Source: Lutispora saccharofermentans
Lineage (GTDB): Bacteria > Bacillota > Clostridia > Lutisporales > Lutisporaceae
Assembly: GCF_024363565.1 (NCBI RefSeq)
Contig: NZ_JAJEKE010000016.1
Location: 40,276-104,275 of the forward strand
Direction: 5' to 3'
Length of the DNA: 64,000 bases
Part shown: in pieces, positions 52,055 through 59,604 of the stretch
Position numbering within the stretch: position 1 is the first letter of the stretch
How the letters are laid out: every line of letters starts with the position of its first letter
The notes under the pieces: generated by a model
Told to the model about the DNA's origin: nothing
The model's input: the letters and a program-made list of their open reading frames with translations, nothing else
Databases searched by the model: none
Position numbers and translations under genes: made by a program

Positions 52055-52603
52055 TTACTTTCCAAAGTATCTATCCAGCAAGCCCTTAAATGCTGCGCCG
52101 TGTCTTGCTTCATCCTTGCACATTTCGTGTACTGTATCATGTATTGCATCATAATTAAGCTGTTTTGCTCTGGTTGCAAGATCCTTCTTGCCTTTGCATG
52201 CGCCATACTCGGCTTCTACTCTCATCTGAAGGTTTTTCTTTGTATCGGCAACAACTACTTCGCCCAGCAGCTCCGCAAATTTAGCTGCATGCTCTGCTTC
52301 TTCAAAAGCAATCCTCTTGTATGCTTCTGCAACTTCAGGGAAGCCTTCTCTGTCTGCCTGACGGCTCATAGCTAAGTACATGCCCACTTCTGTGCATTCT
52401 CCCATGAAATTCGCCTTTAGCCCTTCTATGACTTCAGGATCTACATCCTTTGCAACACCTATTCTATGTTCATCAGCCCACTGAAGATTTTCAGCAGATT
52501 GCTCTACGAATTTTCCCTTTGGCGCCTTGCATTGAGGGCAAAAATCCGGAGCACTGTCTCCCTCATGGACATATCCGCAAATTGTACAAACAAACTTTTT
52601 CAT
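52055..52603 (-). CDS. Reverse rubrerythrin (rubredoxin domain first)
   Basis: 182 residues. The N-terminal rubredoxin domain (CTICG at 6-10 and CPQCK at 22-26) precedes a ferritin-like four-helix diiron domain with EEAEHAAKF and [10 protein letters not shown]. This domain order is the reverse of classical rubrerythrin and is known from Clostridium, where it reduces peroxide and oxygen using NADH-linked electron carriers. Its presence marks oxidative-stress defence in an anaerobe. Shine-Dalgarno AGGAGG is close to the start. Confidence 0.93.
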   Translation of the reverse strand: MKKFVCTICGYVHEGDSAPDFCPQCKAPKGKFVEQSAENLQWADEHRIGVAKDVDPEVIEGLKANFMGECTEVGMYLAMSRQADREGFPEVAEAYKRIAFEEAEHAAKFAELLGEVVVADTKKNLQMRVEAEYGACKGKKDLATRAKQLNYDAIHDTVHEMCKDEARHGAAFKGLLDRYFGK

Positions 52604-52856
52604 TAAAACAAGCCTCCTATATATTATTAGTATTTATAACCAAAATTGACTACATGGCTATTATACTATAATGCTTATTATGATGCTACGATATTAAGCC
52701 TCAAAATGGCCTATATAAACAATATATCTTATTAATAGATAGTCATTCTCCGTTTCTTTCCTTATATCTTGCTTTTTGAATATATTCTCATATGATATCT
52801 AAATGTGCCGTATCTATAAAGCAAATAGAGAAGGCATAAAGTGAAGATTTATTCTC

Positions 52857-52885
52857 TTGATTTAGTTCGGTTAAACGAATACGAT
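52857..52885 (+). promoter_or_regulatory. Promoter with palindromic operator candidate before the two-component genes
   Basis: TTGATT (52857-52862), 17 bases, TACGAT (52880-52885). The spacer is mostly the near-palindrome TTCGGTTAAACGAA (52866-52879). A related word, TTCGGTTTAGCC, lies about 60 bases further on. The arrangement suggests control by a regulator binding between the -35 and -10 boxes. The rest of the 410-base gap (52604-53014) shows no gene. Confidence 0.5.
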
Positions 52886-53014
52886 AGATAGTACATACAT
52901 ATACCCTGAAAGGATATGATGACATGGAATATATGACTGTTCGGTTTAGCCGGGTGTGGATGATTCGGAAGGATGCTCTCAAACCCGTTGATGGGCGGGG
53001 AAAGGAGAAAACCA

Positions 53015-53701
53015 ATGGATAGAATATTACTTCTTGAAGATGATTTAAGCCTGATTGATGGGCTTTCCTGGTTACTAAAAAGGCAGGGTTTCGAATTAGA
53101 TATTGCCCGAACCGTAAAAGAAGCCAATACCATTTGGACGGATGGCAAGTACGATTTATTGATTCTGGACGTATCCTTGCCGGACGGTTCCGGTTTTGAA
53201 GTATGTCAAGAAGTACGCCATGTATCAAAGGTTCCCATTATCTTCTTAACTGCATCCGATGAAGAAATGGATATCGTTACAGGGCTTGATATTGGCGCTG
53301 ACGATTATATTACAAAGCCCTTTAAATTAGGGGTTCTCTTATCAAGAATTAATGCATTGCTTCGGAGGGCGAAGAATTTCGGAGATGCGGATACAGAAAT
53401 CATATCTAACGGGATAAAAGTTTTATTGCTTCAAGGACAAGTCTATAAGGATGGACAGCTTTTGGATTTAACCACAGCCGAATACCGATTGCTTTGTCTG
53501 CTGATGCAAAACCCCAACATCATACTTTCCAAAGAAAAAATTCTGGATAAGCTATGGGATGGCGAGGGGAACTATGTGGACGATAATACATTGGCGGTAT
53601 ATATCCGCAGGTTGAGAATGAAGATAGAAAACAATCCTGGTGATCCGCAAATGCTGCTGACTGTTCGAGGCATGGGATACAAATGGAATGTAGTAAGTTG
53701 A
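53015..53701 (+). CDS. OmpR-family response regulator
   Basis: 228 residues. Receiver domain: acidic DD at 9-10, phosphorylation Asp52 in DLLILDVSLPDG, Thr near 80, and Lys in ITKPF. The C-terminal OmpR winged helix has TTAEYRLLCLLMQNP and TLAVYIRRLRMKIE. The start MDRILLLEDD at 53015 follows GGAAAGGAG. It forms an operon with the kinase, 9 bases apart, and two ABC genes. Arginine codons differ from neighbouring genes. Confidence 0.93.
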   Translation: MDRILLLEDDLSLIDGLSWLLKRQGFELDIARTVKEANTIWTDGKYDLLILDVSLPDGSGFEVCQEVRHVSKVPIIFLTASDEEMDIVTGLDIGADDYITKPFKLGVLLSRINALLRRAKNFGDADTEIISNGIKVLLLQGQVYKDGQLLDLTTAEYRLLCLLMQNPNIILSKEKILDKLWDGEGNYVDDNTLAVYIRRLRMKIENNPGDPQMLLTVRGMGYKWNVVS

Positions 53702-53710
53702 GGTGGCCCG

Positions 53711-54748
53711 ATGAAGATTTTTACCAATAGGGATATTAAGAATTTTTTTGTTGCAGTATCTTGTATACTGGGCGGCTTTATCCTTTTGTTCCAGTTGATT
53801 ACGTGGCTGCTTTACAGCACACTGAATCTTGTTCTGCTTATACTGTCCCTGCTCACTTCGTTATGCATCTTAGTGGCTTGCTTCCTTTATTTCCGAAAGC
53901 AAAGTCAGATCATGGAAGAAGCTGTATCTCAAATCAATTTATACCTTTCGGGAAACACAGATGTCCGTATTGATTGTGATAAGGAAGGCAGCCTGTATAA
54001 GCTTTTCCATGCAGTAAACACATTGGCTACGGCGCTCAATGCTCATGCAGTAAAGGAGCAGAAAGTAAAAGAGTTTTTGAAAGGTACTATTTCCGATATT
54101 TCTCATCAGCTAAAAACACCGCTTGCCGCCCTCACTATCTACAACGGACTTTTACAGGACGAAACAGAAGATATTGCCGCTGTAAAAGAATTTGCAGTTA
54201 AGTCAGAGAAAGAGATTGAACGGATTGAAATGCTCGTTCAAAACCTCTTGAAAATTACAAAGTTAGACGCAGGGGCTATTATTATAAAAAAGGCACCTGA
54301 AAACATAGCAGATATGATAAATGATATTTATCAGCATTTTGAATTTCGTGCCAATGAGGAAAAGAAAATCATCACCTTGTCAGGGCCAGATGATACCCTG
54401 CTTTTTTGTGACAGAGATTGGATAACAGAAGCCATTAGTAACATTGTAAAAAATGCACTCGACCATACGAATGCAGGAAATCAGATTACGGTTGAGTGGA
54501 AAAAGCTTCCGGCCGTCACGCAGATAACCATAAAGGACAACGGCAGCGGTATACACCCGGAAGATATTCACCATATTTTTAAGCGGTTTTACCGCAGCCG
54601 CTTTTCAAAAGATATGCAAGGGATCGGCCTTGGACTGCCGCTTGCAAAAACAATCGTAGAAGCACATGACGGTAACATCACAGTGGACAGTGCTTTGGGT
54701 AAGGGAAGCATATTCGTTCTAAGTTTTCTTAACCTTACTAAAATGTAA
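53711..54748 (+). CDS. Sensor histidine kinase, short-loop membrane sensor
   Basis: 345 residues. Two membrane helices (about 12-33 and 38-60) leave only a few outside residues, so the sensor is probably within the membrane or a partner protein. A HAMP-like linker is followed by His132 in DISHQLKTPLAAL and the ATPase motifs NIVKNALDH, DNGSGI and GIGLGLPLAKTIV. This layout is common in kinases that pair with ABC transporters of the antimicrobial-peptide type. Confidence 0.9.
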   Translation: MKIFTNRDIKNFFVAVSCILGGFILLFQLITWLLYSTLNLVLLILSLLTSLCILVACFLYFRKQSQIMEEAVSQINLYLSGNTDVRIDCDKEGSLYKLFHAVNTLATALNAHAVKEQKVKEFLKGTISDISHQLKTPLAALTIYNGLLQDETEDIAAVKEFAVKSEKEIERIEMLVQNLLKITKLDAGAIIIKKAPENIADMINDIYQHFEFRANEEKKIITLSGPDDTLLFCDRDWITEAISNIVKNALDHTNAGNQITVEWKKLPAVTQITIKDNGSGIHPEDIHHIFKRFYRSRFSKDMQGIGLGLPLAKTIVEAHDGNITVDSALGKGSIFVLSFLNLTKM

Positions 54749-54813
54749 GCGGAAATTCATGTGAGAGTAAGGCGTGAATGTTATCCTGCCTTTATAGAAA
54801 GGTGTGATAAGAT

Positions 54814-55497
54814 ATGAATTTATTAGAGGTAAATGCTATTTGCAAAACCTACGGTACAGGTGAAGCTGCGGTTAACGCATTAAAGAATGTTAACTTTTCG
54901 ATTCCCAAAGGGGAATTTGTGGCAGTTGTCGGGGAATCCGGTTCTGGAAAAAGCACGCTGCTTAATATGATTGGGGCGTTGGATACCCCTACTTCCGGCA
55001 AGGTGCTGATTGACGGCAACGATATATTCAGCATGAAAGATGAAAAGCTCACTATCTTTCGCCGCCGCAATATAGGCTTTATCTTTCAGGCATATAACCT
55101 TATTCCCGAACTCAATGTTGAGCAGAATATTACTTTTCCCGTACTGCTCGACTATAAAAAGCCGGATAAGGCGTATGTGGAGGAAATATTGACAGTCCTT
55201 TCCCTGCAGGACAGACGCGGACACCTGCCCCGGCAGTTATCCGGCGGGCAGCAACAGCGTGTGGCGATTGGTCGCGCTCTGATTACCCGCCCCATGTTGA
55301 TACTTGCGGACGAGCCAACCGGCAATTTGGACAGCCAAAACTCGGGCGAGGTAATTTCGCTTCTGAAAACAGCGTCCAAACGCTACCAACAGACAATCAT
55401 CATGATTACGCATAATCGTAGTATTGCTTCCACGGCTGACCGTGTACTGCAAGTATCGGACGGCGTATTAACCGATTTGGGGGGGTACGCTGAATGA
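54814..55497 (+). CDS. ABC transporter ATP-binding protein (MacB/LolD-like)
   Basis: 227 residues. Walker [10 protein letters not shown] (38-46 area), signature [15 protein letters not shown], Walker [13 protein letters not shown] and switch histidine in ITHN are intact. It overlaps the permease start by four bases (ATGA). CGC and CGG arginine codons are frequent, unlike the AGA/AGG habit of the surrounding genes. Confidence 0.94.
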   Translation: MNLLEVNAICKTYGTGEAAVNALKNVNFSIPKGEFVAVVGESGSGKSTLLNMIGALDTPTSGKVLIDGNDIFSMKDEKLTIFRRRNIGFIFQAYNLIPELNVEQNITFPVLLDYKKPDKAYVEEILTVLSLQDRRGHLPRQLSGGQQQRVAIGRALITRPMLILADEPTGNLDSQNSGEVISLLKTASKRYQQTIIMITHNRSIASTADRVLQVSDGVLTDLGGYAE

Positions 55498-57812
55498 ATA
55501 GTTATCTTGGTCTTGTTTCAGAATATGCGAAAGCACACAAAAAGAAAAACCGGCTGACTGTGATATGTATTGTGATATCCGTCATGCTGGTAACGGCGAT
55601 TTTCGGTATGGCCGATATGAGCGTAAAGGCACAAATCAATGAGTATATCCGTCAAAACGGAAACTTCCACGCTATCATTACAGACATATCAGACCGTATT
55701 GCTGAACAAATTGGCGATCGCGACGATGTAAAAGTATCAAGTTTCTTGGGGATGGCTGAAGATACAACTTTTCAGGGAAAAGAGTTGCTTGTTCAAAGCA
55801 GTGAACAGGATATGGCAGAGCAGATGAATCTCAATGTAATAGAGGGTGACTATCCTGTTTCCTCACAGGAGGCTCTTCTTGATAGACAGGGACTTGAGCA
55901 ATTCGGTCTTTCCATTGGGGATACGATAGAGGTTGCTTTTAGTGACGGAAAAATACGACAGTATAAGATTACAGGAACATATGGCGATTTTTCTAGCCTG
56001 AAAGGGAACGATGCACACGGTCTTTTTCTATCGATGGCAGGTATGCGTGCGTTTCCATCCGATTTATATGAGGAATATTATTATATTCAATTCAAAAGTG
56101 GAGTAAATATAAACAAGGCGATTTCAGAAATAAAAGCGGAATATGGTTTAATAGACGAGCAGGTCTCTACAAATATCAGACTGCTTGGACTTATGGGTCA
56201 GAGCGACAATTCATCGATGCGGGACCTCTATTTGACAGCGGTTATTCTGTTTCTCCTTGTTGCGATGGCAGGTACATTCATGATTGCCAGCAGTTTCAAT
56301 ATGAGTATATTGGAAAGGACTCAATTCTTTGGACTGTTGCGTTGTCTTGGTGCAACGAAAAAGCAAATCAAACGGTATATCCGGCGGGAAGGCTTTCAAT
56401 ATTGCCTAAAAGGAATTCCAATCGGGTTACTGACCGGATGTGGGGTATTGTGGGCAGCGATTTTCTTCCTAAATACGTTAAGTTTACAGGATATTCCACC
56501 GATGCCAATGCTGCAAGTGAGCTGGCCCGGAATTGCTGCTGGTGCGGTGATTGGGTTTCTGGTGGTTATGATTGCCTCCAGCTCTCCCGCCAAAAATGCA
56601 GCGAGGGTATCTCCGCAGTCGGCTGTAACGGGCAATATCAACGAAACCAACAATTTGCAGATTAGCAAAGCATCAAATACAAGACTGTTTCATGTAGATA
56701 CGGCAATGGGGGTTCGCCACGCTTTTTCCAATAAAAAGAGCATGGTATTGATCGCAGGCTCATTTGCAATTAGTATTATATCGTTTTTATGCTTTACAGT
56801 ACTAATTACTTTTATGAATCATGCATTAAATCCTTTAAAGCCTTACGCACCTGACCTGTCTATTAAAGGGGTGCAGAATTCCATATTGATTGACCGCTCC
56901 CTTGTAGAAGAACTAAAAGCAATACCGTATATTCAAAAGGTGTATGGTCGTATGTTTTACTATGATATACCGGCAAATGATAAACAGGGATCTGCTATAG
57001 CTATGTTGATTTCTTATGATGAACCACAATTTGAATGGGCTGAAGAAATGTTGATTTCCGGAAATCTTGACAATGTAAAAAACGGCAACAGCGTATTGGT
57101 TGATCATACACAGTCGCAAAAATTCAACTGGAACGTAGGAGATATTCTTACTTTGAATATATCTGGAACACCTCATGATCTAAAAATTGCATGTATTATC
57201 TCTGATGTAGCGTTTGATGCGGGAAATAATGGGTGGAGTATCGTTGCCTCTGAAAAGACATTTAGCGCTCTGACAGGAATAGAGGATTATACAATTATTG
57301 ATATGCAGGTTAATGAAGATGTTTCCAAGAACGTAAGAACCCTTATTACACCAGAGATGCAACTGCTTGACAAACAACAACGCAACAAAGAAGTACGCAC
57401 AGGTTATTTCGCAATGGCGGTATTTGTCTACGGATTTTTGATGGTCATTGCTCTTGTTGCCCTGATTAACATTATCAACACGGTAAATGCAAGTGTTTCA
57501 AGCAGAATAGGCAATTATGGAATGATGCGTGCGGTAGGAATGTCAGGCAGGCAGCTTAAAAGAATGGTCACAGCCGAGGCCGCTGCTTACGCTATATCCG
57601 GCAGTCTGACAGGCGGTATTTTAGGTCTTCTCCTACACCGGTTCTTCTTTGAAATGTTGATTACATCGAATTGGGGAGAGCTTTGGCAGCCGCCGCTTGT
57701 GGTTTTGATTGTTACAATTTCAGCCGCAATCCTGACTACCTTTGTTGCTGTGATTTCACCAACAAGGAAAATTGAAAAAATGAGTATCATCAATGTTGTG
57801 AACGCAGAGTAG
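55494..57812 (+). CDS. FtsX-domain ABC transporter permease
   Basis: 772 residues. A first membrane helix (21-41) and an outside domain (about 45-240) precede a three-helix FtsX domain (245-365); a second helix near 425-445, a second outside domain and a second FtsX domain follow (640-765). The duplicated layout differs from BceB-type permeases and from single-unit MacB. With the kinase and regulator it suggests an envelope-stress or peptide-resistance exporter, but the substrate is not known. Confidence 0.9.
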   Translation: MNSYLGLVSEYAKAHKKKNRLTVICIVISVMLVTAIFGMADMSVKAQINEYIRQNGNFHAIITDISDRIAEQIGDRDDVKVSSFLGMAEDTTFQGKELLVQSSEQDMAEQMNLNVIEGDYPVSSQEALLDRQGLEQFGLSIGDTIEVAFSDGKIRQYKITGTYGDFSSLKGNDAHGLFLSMAGMRAFPSDLYEEYYYIQFKSGVNINKAISEIKAEYGLIDEQVSTNIRLLGLMGQSDNSSMRDLYLTAVILFLLVAMAGTFMIASSFNMSILERTQFFGLLRCLGATKKQIKRYIRREGFQYCLKGIPIGLLTGCGVLWAAIFFLNTLSLQDIPPMPMLQVSWPGIAAGAVIGFLVVMIASSSPAKNAARVSPQSAVTGNINETNNLQISKASNTRLFHVDTAMGVRHAFSNKKSMVLIAGSFAISIISFLCFTVLITFMNHALNPLKPYAPDLSIKGVQNSILIDRSLVEELKAIPYIQKVYGRMFYYDIPANDKQGSAIAMLISYDEPQFEWAEEMLISGNLDNVKNGNSVLVDHTQSQKFNWNVGDILTLNISGTPHDLKIACIISDVAFDAGNNGWSIVASEKTFSALTGIEDYTIIDMQVNEDVSKNVRTLITPEMQLLDKQQRNKEVRTGYFAMAVFVYGFLMVIALVALINIINTVNASVSSRIGNYGMMRAVGMSGRQLKRMVTAEAAAYAISGSLTGGILGLLLHRFFFEMLITSNWGELWQPPLVVLIVTISAAILTTFVAVISPTRKIEKMSIINVVNAE

Positions 57813-57925
57813 GAAAAACCTTCTGTCTGTAAATAATTAAATATGCTATAATTTTTCTTATATGGAAATCAGAATTTAAAACAATATAACAGTGAAGAAT
57901 TTGCTTGGAAACGGAGTGAATCGTC

Positions 57926-58084
57926 GTGTACAAAAGTATTGCTTTTTTAGTAACCGTATTCATGGGATTTGTAGGCTTTTGGATTGGAGAATCCTTTAAT
58001 TCTCCATATATGGGGCATTATTTCTCGGTTGCAGCGATGGGCTGTTTTATCTTATCTGCTATAGAAAAACAAGAAAAGCACTAA
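57926..58084 (+). CDS. Small predicted membrane protein of 52 residues
   Basis: GTG at 57926 with GGAG nine bases upstream. It begins VYKSIAFLVTVFMGFVGFWI (one membrane helix), then SVAAMGCFILSAI (a second, shorter one) and ends EKQEKH. Fifty-two residues, too short for the ORF scan. It lies 114 bases after the permease, in the same direction, and may be a sixth component of the module or an accessory subunit. No homologue is recognised. Confidence 0.55.
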   Translation: MYKSIAFLVTVFMGFVGFWIGESFNSPYMGHYFSVAAMGCFILSAIEKQEKH

Positions 58085-58090
58085 GTTTGC

Positions 58091-58159
58091 GGAGCAGGGC
58101 TGAACAACCCAGTGACGAAATGGGATATTAGCTGACACAGGGTCAAAGGTCTCCTGCTC
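58091..58159. other. Structured element of unknown type
   Basis: GAGCAGG (58092-58098) and CCTGCTC (58153-58159) can close a 68-base unit. Inside, CCCAGTGACGAAATGGG and GACACAGGGTC form smaller hairpins. It follows the small membrane protein and precedes the convergent diguanylate cyclase end. It is not a clear terminator (no T run) and matches no riboswitch I know well. Remnant of a mobile element or an RNA motif are both possible. Confidence 0.35.
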
Positions 58160-58199
58160 ATATCTATTTCTTCTTTAGCGACATAATTTTCTGTACAGG

Positions 58200-59420
58200 C
58201 TATTTGCAAACGCAATTCCTGCCTTTTTTCTTTGCACGATATAATGCTTTATCTGCAGATTTTAAAACAGCATCCGGAGTTTTGCAATTTTCGTTTTTTT
58301 GTGCTCCTCCTATACTTACTGTTATATGAATCAGCTTTGATGCATTTGAGCTTTTGGTTCTGCTTTTAGGCTTCTTTTTTGGTCTATCCTTACCACGTAT
58401 TGCAAACCCTCTCTTTGCAATCTTCTCTCTCAATTCTTCTAGATGTGGCAATACATCATTTATGGCCTTGCCCGGAAAAAGAATTGTAAACTCTTCTCCA
58501 CCGTATCTGAAAGATTTTCCTCCCCCACTGACATCCTTTATAATGGAAGCGACCAGCTTTAAAACCTGGTCTCCAGTATCATGCCCGTAAGCATCATTAA
58601 ATTTTTTAAAAAAATCTATATCCAGCATAGCGATGGAGTAATTAACGCCCAGCTTCATCATATCTTGCTTAAGGGCTCTGCGCGATGGCAATCCTGTGAG
58701 TTCATCATAGAAAGCAATGGAATAAGAGTATTGGATTATCGAAATTATGAGAATGATTCCTGACGTTGTTAAAAATATTGGATGAAGTATTTTGTTGCCA
58801 TAATCATAGAGCACAAAAAACAATGCAAATAGCACCCCTGCAAAGTAAATATCCTGTGAGGATTTATAAAAAATATGCCTGAGCACAAGTATTATAAAAG
58901 TTATGAAAAAAGCTGCAAGAGCCGGCTCAGATATTGAGGTTATAGAACTGAGTTTGGCTGGTAATATGCTTTTATTAAGCATGCCGAGGATATCTCTTCG
59001 CTCCGAATTGATCACCCAATAAGAAAACAATAATTGAGAAATAATAAAACCAATACGAATAAGCCCCCATAAAGTTAATACTCCTCTTTCTTTTAAGAAA
59101 GAGAATATCAGAATATTTATGGGAATCAATATACAAATTATTGAGTAAATATCTTTAGCCGCTGTTTTTCCGATATTTGCCTGAATATAATTAATGGCAA
59201 TAAAGCACAGGGTAAGAATTATTAAGGTAAAAAATTCTCGATTACGGTTAAACTTCAAAGCGATAGCAGAACCTATAAGGAATGTAACATAAGGAGAAAG
59301 CTTTATAATATCTAATTGCTGCTCTGTCATCGTGTCAGTCTTTATAAAAAAAATATATGCTGAAATAATTAAAATAAAAGGCAATAAGGCAGAAAAAATT
59401 GTTTTAATTTTAAGCTTCAA
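58200..59420 (-). CDS. Membrane-anchored diguanylate cyclase (GGDEF domain)
   Basis: About 406 residues. Eight or so N-terminal membrane helices (to about 250) precede a GGDEF domain with DELTGLPSRRAL and the active-site loop RYGGEEF. The RxxD inhibitory site normally five residues before GGEEF is absent (VSGGGKSF instead). A lysine-rich insert, RGKDRPKKKPKSRTKSS, sits in the C-terminal part. Start: TTG at 59420, nine bases after AGGAG; the ATG at 59456 has no ribosome-binding site. It should make cyclic di-GMP. Confidence 0.85.
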   Translation of the reverse strand: MKLKIKTIFSALLPFILIISAYIFFIKTDTMTEQQLDIIKLSPYVTFLIGSAIALKFNRNREFFTLIILTLCFIAINYIQANIGKTAAKDIYSIICILIPINILIFSFLKERGVLTLWGLIRIGFIISQLLFSYWVINSERRDILGMLNKSILPAKLSSITSISEPALAAFFITFIILVLRHIFYKSSQDIYFAGVLFALFFVLYDYGNKILHPIFLTTSGIILIISIIQYSYSIAFYDELTGLPSRRALKQDMMKLGVNYSIAMLDIDFFKKFNDAYGHDTGDQVLKLVASIIKDVSGGGKSFRYGGEEFTILFPGKAINDVLPHLEELREKIAKRGFAIRGKDRPKKKPKSRTKSSNASKLIHITVSIGGAQKNENCKTPDAVLKSADKALYRAKKKGRNCVCK

Positions 59421-59536
59421 AGTTGATGACTCCTTCCGGAATATTTTTATGTCCAAAAATATTATCGGTTATAATCAATCAAAGATTGAATTCTTAAAAC
59501 CTATTTTCCTTTATTAATCGCTTAAAAATCCAAAAA

Positions 59537-59571
59537 ACTACCCTTGGGCTTTACATAAGCCCAAGGGTAGT
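59537..59571 (-). terminator. Terminator after nrdJ
   Basis: ACTACCCTTGGGCTT and AAGCCCAAGGGTAGT are exact inverse complements around a short loop, followed by TTTTTTGG on the minus strand. Confidence 0.9.
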
Positions 59572-59604
59572 TAATATACTCAAATAGATATATTCAAACG
59601 CGTT

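Noticed and set aside
58091..58159. Cyclic di-GMP riboswitch next to the GGDEF gene
   Set aside because: The conserved GEMM blocks (CACGCACAGGGCAAACC-like and GGGACGCAAAGCC-like) are absent on both strands; kept only as an unknown structured element.
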